Below are positions 54,071 to 61,489 of a DNA stretch of 64,000 nucleotides, piece by piece. The stretch is taken from positions 1-64,000 of the forward strand of contig JAPDKE010000006.1 of the NCBI GenBank assembly GCA_029258725.1, given 5' to 3'. Every line of letters starts with the position of its first letter. Within the stretch, counting starts at the first letter, position 1. The notes beneath the pieces were generated by a model. That model searched no databases and was not told the origin of the DNA. It saw only the letters and a program-made list of their open reading frames with translations. The DNA is from a bacterium (GTDB taxonomy: Bacteria; Hydrothermota; UBA3072; JAPDKE01). The translations under genes and the position numbers were made by a program.

Positions 54071-54747
54071 CTTACACCTCCGTTATGGGTTGGTGGAGTT
54101 GTAAAAAGAAAGGTGGTCTCCAGGGTCTGGGAGACACAGAAGATGTGATAAAGAAAAGAGCCCGGAGAAAATTTAACGCAAGAAGGAAGTCTGGATACCT
54201 CCTGGTAATTTGCCTCCATCAACCTCAAAAGGAAAACGGCATCATTATACTTGAAAGTCCATTCCTCAATCTCATCACTGTGGGAAACCTCAAGAAGATA
54301 ACCGAAATCATAATCTCCTGATGGAACACTGGATATCTTTCTCATTGCCTTCTCCCATAAGGATGGGCGATTCAAAAGAAGCCCAAGGTTTGCCTGAAGA
54401 ACTAAGATGCAATCAGCATCCGGAATATAGCGTCTTGCAATATCAAAGTCCTGGTATGCTCTCTGTATCAGGTTGTGGTCGTAGCATCTGTTCACAGCGG
54501 AAAGGATAAGGAGGCGGGCACGCTCAGCGTAAAGAAGCCCCTGAAGGGAGGGAGAGTAAGAGTGAACAGTGTCATCAAGAATACGGGTAAGGCATTCAAT
54601 TCCCTGCCCTCTTTCCTCGCACCTCAGGATCTGGTGAATAAGTCGGTCTCGGTCGGATGCATCTATTCTTGAGGGATGGGTGACATCCATTGTGGTGGCA
54701 CAGCCGGTGAGGAGAAAGACACCAATGAGAAAAAGTTTCTTCCTCAT
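54067..54747 (-). CDS. Lipoprotein with TPR-like helices
   Basis: About 226 residues from ATG 54747 (GGAGG 6 nt upstream). Lipobox LLTGC. The body is helical with repeat-like segments (GLLYAERARLLILSAVNRCY, IQRAYQDFDIARRYIPDADC, LQANLGLLLNRPSLWEKAMR), suggesting a TPR-related fold; Cys residues are more frequent than in neighbours. Probably an outer or inner membrane-anchored scaffold in the same complex. Overlaps the coiled-coil gene by 4 bp. Confidence 0.65.
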   Translation of the reverse strand: MRKKLFLIGVFLLTGCATTMDVTHPSRIDASDRDRLIHQILRCEERGQGIECLTRILDDTVHSYSPSLQGLLYAERARLLILSAVNRCYDHNLIQRAYQDFDIARRYIPDADCILVLQANLGLLLNRPSLWEKAMRKISSVPSGDYDFGYLLEVSHSDEIEEWTFKYNDAVFLLRLMEANYQEVSRLPSCVKFSPGSFLYHIFCVSQTLETTFLFTTPPTHNGGVR

Positions 54748-54771
54748 AAGCACCTCCTTTTTATTCTTTAT

Positions 54772-55695
54772 TTAAGGCAAAAACTTTCTGGTTTCCCTTT
54801 TCCTCACCCATACAACTATCTTTTTCTCAAAGTACCGCTGCTGCCCCACCCATGGGCTCCAGGACGGAAAGCAGTAGAAGAAGTAAGAGGGACGCAGTTG
54901 ACCTATGTTTCCTCGCACATAAAGGGCCACCGAATCGGTGTTAACAGGGCGTAAGACACACTTGAGAATTCCAGTCTGGAGATACAACCATTTCTCAGTC
55001 CAGATCTCAATCACAAGATAGCGGGATGTTACCTGTATTCCATCCTTCCCCCAGAGCCTTGAGCCTGGTGGATATATCTTCACCTTACCATAAAGATTTG
55101 TGGATGTATCAACCACCACGACATTATTCGTGAGAACGGTCACTGTGAGATTTCCACATGTCATCGATGTAGTATTCTTGAGCGAAAGAACGACACAGAA
55201 GGGCTCTCCAGGTGAAAGTGTTTCAGGCGAAACAGAAACAATGAGAGAGGTGTGAAGGTGTTTTTCAATGAGAATTGCCGCTCTCCGTTTGGCCAATTTC
55301 ACTCTTTCAAGGTATCTCAGAGCGCTGCTGTCTCTGGGGTTGGAGAAACCTGCATACAGGAGAAGGGCCTTCTTCTCATTTCCATTACATACCTCAAGAC
55401 ACCACTTAAGATGTTGAATCCCTATTGAGATATTTGTCTCCGGGTCAAAAAGCTTTTGCAGATTGTAAATTCCATAGTGCCTCGCGGTTCGTGGTGATAT
55501 CTGCATCACTCCCCTGCATCCCTTCGAAGAGACTGCATATGGTTTAAACTCAGATTCAGCCCAGGCAACCCCAATAGCAAGGGATAAGTCCACGTGATGC
55601 TTTTTACATTCCCTCACGAAAATGTGGAAAAACGGGATTTCAACAAAGTCTGGTTGAAGAGCGGGAGGAAGATAAAAACAAAGAAATACAATCAT
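54772..55695 (-). CDS. SLT-type lytic transglycosylase with C-terminal beta domain
   Basis: About 307 residues from ATG 55695 (GGGAGGTG upstream). The N-terminal hydrophobic MIVFLCFYLPPAL serves as the signal. The lysozyme-like SLT domain (about 25-140) has catalytic Glu47 in AWAESEFKPYAVSSKGCRG, VMQISPRTARHYGI (62-75), FDPETNISIGIQHLKWCLE and the LLYAGFSNP motif. It cleaves glycan strands with 1,6-anhydro-muropeptide release. The C-terminal 150 residues form a beta-rich, binding-type domain (SLIVSVSPETLSPGEPFCVV). Between exbD-like and a lipoprotein gene. Confidence 0.87.
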   Translation of the reverse strand: MIVFLCFYLPPALQPDFVEIPFFHIFVRECKKHHVDLSLAIGVAWAESEFKPYAVSSKGCRGVMQISPRTARHYGIYNLQKLFDPETNISIGIQHLKWCLEVCNGNEKKALLLYAGFSNPRDSSALRYLERVKLAKRRAAILIEKHLHTSLIVSVSPETLSPGEPFCVVLSLKNTTSMTCGNLTVTVLTNNVVVVDTSTNLYGKVKIYPPGSRLWGKDGIQVTSRYLVIEIWTEKWLYLQTGILKCVLRPVNTDSVALYVRGNIGQLRPSYFFYCFPSWSPWVGQQRYFEKKIVVWVRKRETRKFLP

Positions 55696-55697
55696 TC

Positions 55698-56045
55698 TCA
55701 CCTCCCAGTTGACATAACCGGGATACCTCCATATCGCTTGATGTTCATAAGAAAGGCGGCATAATCCTCCAGGGCAACGCCCTTCTCCCATTCAACAAGC
55801 ACACGCTTGTTCTTCACCAGTTTCTTGAGTTCCTTTTCCTCTATAACCTTTCCTTTCATCTTTACCGTACCATCTGCACAAAGAAGAAGAGTGGTTGAAG
55901 ACTTTCCACTGGATGCACCATATTTTGAAACATTAAACTCTATTTTCTCTCCCATCACCATTCCGATCATCAGGATAAAAGCGGTCATTACGGTAAATAG
56001 GGGCGCCACGAAAAGGTCAAATGGGAAGGGAGGCTTGACTTTCAT
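55698..56045 (-). CDS. ExbD/TolR-like protein
   Basis: 115 residues: a short N-terminal segment with PFD just before one membrane span (LFVAPLFTVMTAFILMIGMV), then a periplasmic domain with TTLLLCADGTVKMKGKVIEE and KELKKLVKNKRVLVEWEKGV, ending in the RYGGIPVMSTGR turn. ExbD has the same plan (a PFxD motif at the span, periplasmic alpha/beta domain of about 70 residues). The key Asp is read here at residue 9, at the edge of the span. It overlaps the ExbB-like gene by 4 bp, as expected for a motor pair. Confidence 0.75.
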   Translation of the reverse strand: MKVKPPFPFDLFVAPLFTVMTAFILMIGMVMGEKIEFNVSKYGASSGKSSTTLLLCADGTVKMKGKVIEEKELKKLVKNKRVLVEWEKGVALEDYAAFLMNIKRYGGIPVMSTGR

Positions 56046-56437
56046 GTCTTCTCCTCCTGCTGTGTATTGGTGAGGATTTTGAGGTCAAGAATCACATCCT
56101 CTATATAAGAGAATACGGTGAAAATTATTCCAACCACGGACGAGTACATCGCATGCTGGGTGCCTCTGAAGAGGTTGTAAAGCATGCCGTTGAGGTCTAA
56201 TCCGCTCATTGCCTTAAAGCCCTCACAGATTCCCAGGAAGGTTCCAAGGGCTCCAAGAGGGATATAGGAGACAGCCATGGCGTAGATAAGAGAAGAAAGG
56301 AAACCGTCGGATTTACCTCTGCGAATAAACTCATAGATGGCAACCTGATGAATGCCGAGAAAGATACAGAAGACAGGAAGCGTTGGCCCGATTGCTAGGT
56401 GTATGATTTTGAGAATAAATAGAATACGCATGATCAC
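56042..56437 (-). CDS. ExbB/TolQ/MotA-like proton channel protein
   Basis: 131 residues with three membrane spans (about 5-30, 50-75 and 95-115). The conserved MotA/TolQ/ExbB region is in the middle and end: PLGALGTFLGICEGFKAM, then LFRGTQHAMYSSVVGIIFTV. It would form a proton-driven motor with the ExbD-like protein. It is shorter than ExbB (about 240), lacking the extra cytoplasmic loop. The overlap of 4 bp with nagZ ties peptidoglycan recycling to the motor genes. Confidence 0.78.
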   Translation of the reverse strand: MIMRILFILKIIHLAIGPTLPVFCIFLGIHQVAIYEFIRRGKSDGFLSSLIYAMAVSYIPLGALGTFLGICEGFKAMSGLDLNGMLYNLFRGTQHAMYSSVVGIIFTVFSYIEDVILDLKILTNTQQEEKT

Positions 56438-57864
56438 CTCCTTTGGATTCCGTAGTATTTAATAGGGAAAAAAGTTGCGTAAACCCTTTCATAAAGCACC
56501 TGAAAAAGAAGGCGTAAAGGGTAGTTTCTCTGGAATGTGACAATCCACTCATCGCCATATTTTTTGTAAGGAGAGGCAAGGACCGGTATGCACCTTACAC
56601 CTGTCTTCTTTATTCTGAGCCATGTATCAAAGGAAGGATAGAGAAGGATATAGGTATTTCCAGGTTCAATTTTATCTTTATAGGTAATCCATCTCAGCCC
56701 CATATCCTCCAGAATCTTTCCCTGATATGGATTCTTCACCACCACAACCGTGTTTTTCATATCGAGAGGATACCGGAGACAAATTCTTACACCCCTTCTC
56801 AGTGTTTCTCTTTTAAAATCCCCTGCATACGCAGTATCCACCTTTATAAGCCCATTTCTTATCTTGCACTTTATAATCCTCAAAACCGCCTCATCCACAT
56901 TTTTTCTGAATCTTGAGTCAGTCTCGTAGCAGGAGGTAAGATAGTGAATAAGTTCGCCAGGGTCCACTTTTACACCGTATCTTGATATTAAAATCACATC
57001 CATTCCAGCAAGAATTGCCATCCGCACCACCCTGTGCATGGGATATCTCACAGCATGCATACACATATCGTCCGTTATAAGAACAACCTCATCTCCTGCA
57101 AATTCTCTCAATATCTTTACCGCCCAGGGAGAAAGAGTTGCAGGAAGCGTGTCAAAATCCATTATCTCCAGATGCCCCACCATCACCATATCAACCCCGA
57201 GAAGCACGGCAAGTTTAAATGCCTCAAGTTCTCCTTTCTCAGGAATTATTACAGGAAGAGTTCTGTGTGAGTCCTTGGAGGAACTGCCATGTCCGGGCCA
57301 GTGCTTTACACACGCCATAACTCCCGCAGAGTGAAGCCCCTGAATAAAAGCAACCATATGAGGAACCACCCGTGAATATCTATCGCCAAAGGAGCGGGTT
57401 CCGATTATAGGATTTTTCGGATTTACATTGATGTCCCCAAGAGGAGCGAGAACGAGATTGAATCCCAGTTTCTTAACGAGTTTACCGGTGAGATAACCCG
57501 CATACTCTGTTATATCCCTCTTGTTAATCTCCCCAAGCATTGCAGGAGCAGGGAGTGGGGGATACTGGTAAACGGGCGCCACATCCCCACCTTCCTCGTC
57601 AATCGCGATAAAAAGAGGGATAGGGGACAGTGTATGGAGATAATTGAGTGTCTCAGGTACCATATACCTCCGGTTTTTCTTGAAAAGAATTATACCTCCT
57701 ATGGGAAATTCACCGATTTCCTTTTTCAGTTGAGCAAGAGAATCAAAACCAAGAAGAAGCATCTGGGCAATTTTATCCTCGGGTAACATTCCGGATACAA
57801 TCTCCCTTGCTTTTCTATCAACCACATATGGATTTAAGAGGACAGAAAAAAGAATGTAAGCCAT
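56434..57864 (-). CDS. nagZ: GH3 beta-N-acetylglucosaminidase, NagZ-type
   Basis: 476 residues. The GH3 TIM-barrel domain shows EFPIGGIILFKKN, LFIAIDEEGGDVAPV, NLVLAPLGDINVNPKNPIIG, the KHWPGHGSSSKDSHRTLP loop (His-Asp acid/base dyad typical of NagZ) and VVLITDDMCM with the nucleophile Asp. A C-terminal 130 residues extends past the barrel. The enzyme removes terminal GlcNAc from muropeptides. A hydrophobic N-terminus (MAYILFSVLLNPYVV) may be a signal, so it could act in the periplasm, unlike the cytoplasmic E. coli enzyme. First gene of the ExbBD operon. Confidence 0.9.
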   Translation of the reverse strand: MAYILFSVLLNPYVVDRKAREIVSGMLPEDKIAQMLLLGFDSLAQLKKEIGEFPIGGIILFKKNRRYMVPETLNYLHTLSPIPLFIAIDEEGGDVAPVYQYPPLPAPAMLGEINKRDITEYAGYLTGKLVKKLGFNLVLAPLGDINVNPKNPIIGTRSFGDRYSRVVPHMVAFIQGLHSAGVMACVKHWPGHGSSSKDSHRTLPVIIPEKGELEAFKLAVLLGVDMVMVGHLEIMDFDTLPATLSPWAVKILREFAGDEVVLITDDMCMHAVRYPMHRVVRMAILAGMDVILISRYGVKVDPGELIHYLTSCYETDSRFRKNVDEAVLRIIKCKIRNGLIKVDTAYAGDFKRETLRRGVRICLRYPLDMKNTVVVVKNPYQGKILEDMGLRWITYKDKIEPGNTYILLYPSFDTWLRIKKTGVRCIPVLASPYKKYGDEWIVTFQRNYPLRLLFQVLYERVYATFFPIKYYGIQRR

Positions 57865-57999
57865 AACCTCCTCCTTTTTTAAAGAAATATAGGGAGAAAT
57901 TTTTTATTGATATTTCATTTCCAATTTGTAAAAATGAAAAAAGAAAGAAAGAGATATGATGCGAAGAAAAATTGTTAGCAGTAGAAAAGGAGGTATAAA
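57865..57999. promoter_or_regulatory. Divergent nagZ-PHP intergenic region
   Basis: 135 nt with good ribosome sites at both ends (AAAGGAGGAGG before nagZ, AAAAGGAGGT before the PHP gene). Plus strand TTGATA-N16-TAAAAA near 57917-57944 and minus strand TTTACA-N17-CAATAA are weak promoter candidates. The region is A/T-rich. Confidence 0.35.
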
Positions 58000-59289
58000 A
58001 TGCTCCTTGAAAACTATCGTGTAGCAAAAACTTTCTGGAAAATAGCGAAGGGTATAAGAGAAAAAGACATAAGAAAATCTATCCTCTTCTTCCAGGCCGG
58101 AAAGAGAATCATTACATGCCCTCGCCCATTTCAGGAAGAGGATAAATCCCTTTTAAGGCTGGAAAATGGGATTCTTAACCGGGCATATCAGTTCCTTAAC
58201 GGAACAATCCCGGAAAAATACAGGAAGTACATAGTAGATAAGAATGGATATCCTATGTGGTGTGATAATGACAAAATTTCTCCACTTCTTCAACAGGCAA
58301 TAGAAGAGGGTGTGCCTGAGTTGACTGGGCTTGTCTATCCTTTTGCTTCAAGAATCAAAGAAGAACTGCTTCATGCTGAGGAGATTGAAAGGGTAAAAAT
58401 CAATGGCATTAACAAGGAAATTACTGGAAAAATCGTGTTTTTATGTCAGGTAAAGAGAAGGCCATGTATCCAAGAAATCAAGGGAATGGTAGTTGAGAAA
58501 AAATGCAACACACGGTGGATAGGAAGAATCCGGGGAATAGAAATCCCCTGTGAGATTGTATTTCTCTCCCCAGAGGAATGGGGGGAGACCGAAGATAGTT
58601 TTTCTCTCCAAGGAGACTTGCATGTTCATTCTACCTGGTCTGATGGGTTTAATTCTCTGGAGGAAATAAAATTACATGCCAGGAAGCTCGGGCTGAAATA
58701 CGTTGCAATTACTGACCATTTGGGAAGAAAAAAGGATGAAGATGATACAGCTTTGGAGGAAAAAAAGAAACGTCTTCTGGAACGTAATCGTGTTATTGAG
58801 AAACTTAATAAAGAGGGAGAAGTAAAACTTTTAAAAGGTGTGGAAGTGGATATCGACCTTGATGGGCATCTTGTTTGTGAAGATGAGGCGTTTTTCAAAG
58901 AATTTGATATCATAGTTGCGGGGATTCATTTTAAGGTATCAGAGAACAGGATTGGACGGATAGTGAAAGCAATGGAATATCCATTTGTGCATGGAATTGC
59001 ACACCCTGTAAATCGAGACCTCTTCTTCAATCATGTGGGAATCACATTTAATGAGGTTGAGAAAATCTTTAAGGCGGCTGTTCAGCGCAACAAATGGGTT
59101 GAGATTAATTGTGATTTTAACCGGTTTGAACCCCCGCTGGAATATATCCGGATGGGAAAAAGAATGGGAGTAAAATTTTATCTTGGAACAGATTCCCATA
59201 GTTTATGGATGATGGGTTTGGTATTCCCGGCACTGGCATGGCTTCGCAGTGTCCTTTCCCCTACCGATTTGGTGAATAACTCCATATAA
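58000..59289 (+). CDS. PHP-domain hydrolase, PolX-related
   Basis: 429 residues. Residues about 204-429 are a complete PHP phosphoesterase: GDLHVHSTWSDG (H208, H210, D215), VAITDH (D239, H240), KGVEVDI (E282), AGIH (H310), HPVNRD (H335) and GTDSHS (D398, H400), a full metal set. The best resemblance is the C-terminal PHP of bacterial/archaeal PolX polymerases, but the N-terminal 200 residues lack the nucleotidyltransferase motifs; they start with helices (YRVAKTFWKIAKGIREKDIR) recalling the PolX HhH region. Predicted nuclease or phosphatase. First gene of the cluster leading to the HD and CHAT-NACHT genes. Confidence 0.85.
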   Translation: MLLENYRVAKTFWKIAKGIREKDIRKSILFFQAGKRIITCPRPFQEEDKSLLRLENGILNRAYQFLNGTIPEKYRKYIVDKNGYPMWCDNDKISPLLQQAIEEGVPELTGLVYPFASRIKEELLHAEEIERVKINGINKEITGKIVFLCQVKRRPCIQEIKGMVVEKKCNTRWIGRIRGIEIPCEIVFLSPEEWGETEDSFSLQGDLHVHSTWSDGFNSLEEIKLHARKLGLKYVAITDHLGRKKDEDDTALEEKKKRLLERNRVIEKLNKEGEVKLLKGVEVDIDLDGHLVCEDEAFFKEFDIIVAGIHFKVSENRIGRIVKAMEYPFVHGIAHPVNRDLFFNHVGITFNEVEKIFKAAVQRNKWVEINCDFNRFEPPLEYIRMGKRMGVKFYLGTDSHSLWMMGLVFPALAWLRSVLSPTDLVNNSI

Positions 59290-59498
59290 AGATTGTTATG
59301 ATATTTTGCTCCTTATCAAAAGGCCTGATTATTTTACATTCAGTGTTCTGGGAGATAAAAGTCCTGGAGAGATCATCCAGTAGCTACCTATCTCCTTGAA
59401 ATCCCTTTCTCTCCACCTATAATCCTGGACGATGTCATTGAAGAAATGAGAAAAACTGGAATGTGAGGAAATCGGTCAACCTCCTGTTGAGTAGATGC
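59290..59498 (+). pseudogene. Small coding remnant
   Basis: Plus-frame text HPVATYLLEIPFSPPIILDD, VIEEMRKTGM-stop ends at about 59463 and reads like the C-terminus of a real protein. No start codon or upstream frame remains, so it is taken as a fossil. Confidence 0.3.
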
Positions 59499-59526
59499 TT
59501 GACATCTTGTTCTCGTTCTGTAAGAA
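59499..59526 (+). promoter_or_regulatory. Promoter of the Panacea-like/HD pair
   Basis: TTGACA (59499-59504), 16-nt spacer, TAAGAA (59521-59526); AAAGGAGGAAAGG precedes the ATG at 59553. Confidence 0.6.
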
Positions 59527-59552
59527 TAAATAGGGAAAAAAAGGAGGAAAGG

Positions 59553-60104
59553 ATGAAAAAGAGATTGTCTCTTACCGTGAAGAAAGTTTTAAATACGGTT
59601 TCTCTTCTTACTCAGGAAAACATAAAAGCAAATCGGGAGATTATCCATGAAATTGTGTATCTTTCCCTTCCTTCCCATGCGCGAAAAAAATATTACACAG
59701 CAGGCCTGGAAGGTCCTTACAGTGAAGATGTTGACCTTCTAATCCAGGGTCTTCTTTATAAAAAATCGCTCCGATATGAGAATGGATTTAAGGCCGAGAC
59801 AAATGGTACTCCTGATAGAAGAGAGAAAGTAACCGTTGAGTTTTTGAAAAAGCATCATCTCCTTCAGCATGACAAACTCGCAGAATTCTCCCGGGTTTTC
59901 ATGTTTTTTGATGAACTAAAAGACAAAAAAGAGGAGGAACTGGTAAACTATATTAAAAAAAGAAGCAAATTTCTTGGATGGACAGACCTTTCCAGGAAGA
60001 CCAAAAATGTGATTTTGAGATATCTCAAATACGCTCGCGAACTGGAGAAGGAGTTAAAGGGTGCATCTTCTGGAAGGATGGGAAATAGAGACTCTTCCAG
60101 TTAG
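59553..60104 (+). CDS. Unrecognised 183-aa protein, possibly Panacea/SocA-like
   Basis: Start placed at ATG 59553 because of the AAAGGAGG upstream; the frame is open to 59463. The central YTAGLEGPYSEDVDLLIQGL with LYKKSLRYENG recalls the 'YGPYSexL...L...GLI' core of the Panacea/DUF4065 (SocA-type antitoxin and phage-associated) domain; this is a weak, motif-level match. The flanks are helical (LTVKKVLNTVSLLTQENIKA, DKKEEELVNYIKKRSKFLGW). No signal. It overlaps the HD gene by 44 bp, so the two are probably made together. A regulator or antitoxin role is inference. Confidence 0.55.
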   Translation: MKKRLSLTVKKVLNTVSLLTQENIKANREIIHEIVYLSLPSHARKKYYTAGLEGPYSEDVDLLIQGLLYKKSLRYENGFKAETNGTPDRREKVTVEFLKKHHLLQHDKLAEFSRVFMFFDELKDKKEEELVNYIKKRSKFLGWTDLSRKTKNVILRYLKYARELEKELKGASSGRMGNRDSSS

Positions 60105-61458
60105 AGACCCTATTTACAATTTCATTGAAATACCGCGGGAATTTATCTCTCTTATTGACTCTGAAATATTTCAGAGGTTAAGATGGATTTCTCAAACTCC
60201 ACTGGAACAACTTGTGTATCCGTCGGTGGCTCATTCCAGGTTTGAACATAGTCTGGGAACCATGTATCTTGCGATGACTGCCGCCGTAAGCCTTATCAGA
60301 AACTCCCCAGCAAGGCTGGAGGCAATACTCAAGGAAGATGATGCATTTAGAAGTTTATCTCCAAAGGAAAGAGAACGGCAATTTATTCTCTCAGCCGGGG
60401 CTATTGGGTTACTTCACGACCTTGGGCATCCTCCATTCAGTCATGCTCTGGAAGAAGCATGTGAGTACATATTTGAGGATGAGAAGCATTTTTATAACCA
60501 TGAGATAGTTTCGTATTATTATGCACGGATATTATTGAGACAGAAGAAAGTGAAGACCACACCATGGGGAGAAAAGGCATTGAGTGTTTTAAAGAATAAA
60601 AAGTCAAAGGAGAAGATTAAGCTCTCTCCCGTTGAAAATCTCCTGCTTACCCTTATAGACGGGCCTATTGATGTTGACAAAGGGGATTATCTTTTAAGGG
60701 ATAGTTATCATTGTGGAACCACCTATGGCCTTTATGACAGAGATAGATTGTGGAGAAATATTATAATTACCAAAGACAACCAGCTTGGAGTGCATCCAAA
60801 AGGAGCGGTAGAGGCATGGGCATTGAGAATAGCACGGTATAGACTGGGAACGGGTGTTTATCAGCATCATACACGAAATATAATAGATGCCATGCTTATT
60901 GATATACTCTGTGGAATAAAGGAAGAATGTCTTCCATTAATAATTCCTGATTACAGAAAAAAGGAGAAATTTCTTGGCTGGACCGAACATACATTTCTGA
61001 ATGCACTCATGGAGGCTGGAGACCGTAGAACCAGAAGAAAGGTTGAACGATTGAGAAAAAGGGAACTTTATAAAAGAGGTTTTGAGATTAATTTGATTGA
61101 ATTTCCTGAACTGCTCATAAAAGAGACGGTAACACAGGTAAAAAGAGACCTTCTCTTCTGGAAAGACTCCCTTTCTTCCAGGGTGAAGGATAAGATTATT
61201 TTCCTTGTAGATAGAATCCCTATACCTCCTGTATTTGAAAAGGAGGTCCAGAAGGAAATAATAGTTGAAGAAAATGGTAATGAAAAACCGCTTGCAGAGT
61301 ATCTTGGATTTAAGTTAGAGGAGACACAAATTGTTTCGTGCCCCTGGAGAATTTTTATATTTGTTGACAAAGATTTGAAGGATAACAAAGAAATCCTGGA
61401 AGGGATAGAAAAAGACCTGAGAGAATACCTCGAAAAAATCTCCAAGCCTCTCTCTTGA
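60061..61458 (+). CDS. HD-domain phosphohydrolase (dGTPase/SAMHD1-related)
   Basis: 465 residues from the GTG at 60061 (AAGGAG upstream). An HD-superfamily metal site of the COG1078 type is present: IPREFISLIDSEIFQRLRWI, SVAHSRFEHSLGTMYLA (H63), IGLLHDLGHPPFSHALEE (H119, D120) and DVDKGDYLLRDSYHCGTTYG (D206 or D209). Family members hydrolyse nucleoside triphosphates or related phosphoesters. The C-terminal 200 residues are extra and helical/beta mixed. Such dGTPases can deplete nucleotides against phage; here the role is inferred from the neighbours. It ends just before the CHAT-NACHT promoter. Confidence 0.85.
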   Translation: MHLLEGWEIETLPVRDPIYNFIEIPREFISLIDSEIFQRLRWISQTPLEQLVYPSVAHSRFEHSLGTMYLAMTAAVSLIRNSPARLEAILKEDDAFRSLSPKERERQFILSAGAIGLLHDLGHPPFSHALEEACEYIFEDEKHFYNHEIVSYYYARILLRQKKVKTTPWGEKALSVLKNKKSKEKIKLSPVENLLLTLIDGPIDVDKGDYLLRDSYHCGTTYGLYDRDRLWRNIIITKDNQLGVHPKGAVEAWALRIARYRLGTGVYQHHTRNIIDAMLIDILCGIKEECLPLIIPDYRKKEKFLGWTEHTFLNALMEAGDRRTRRKVERLRKRELYKRGFEINLIEFPELLIKETVTQVKRDLLFWKDSLSSRVKDKIIFLVDRIPIPPVFEKEVQKEIIVEENGNEKPLAEYLGFKLEETQIVSCPWRIFIFVDKDLKDNKEILEGIEKDLREYLEKISKPLS

Positions 61459-61483
61459 CAGAAATTTCTTAATTTTTTATTAT
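61455..61483 (+). promoter_or_regulatory. Promoter of the CHAT-NACHT gene (leaderless)
   Basis: TTGACA (61455-61460, overlapping the HD stop), 17-nt spacer, TATTAT (61478-61483), then TTTACC and the ATG at 61490. The predicted RNA starts at the ATG. Confidence 0.78.
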
Positions 61484-61489
61484 TTTACC

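Noticed and set aside
55698-56437. ExbB/ExbD-like pair as ZorA/ZorB of a Zorya defence system
   Set aside because: The ExbD-like protein has no OmpA peptidoglycan-binding domain, and no ZorC, ZorD helicase or ZorE gene is nearby; the neighbours are NagZ and SLT.
58000-59289. A full PolX DNA polymerase
   Set aside because: Only the PHP half matches; the nucleotidyltransferase motifs (GS...D.D) are not present in the first 200 residues.
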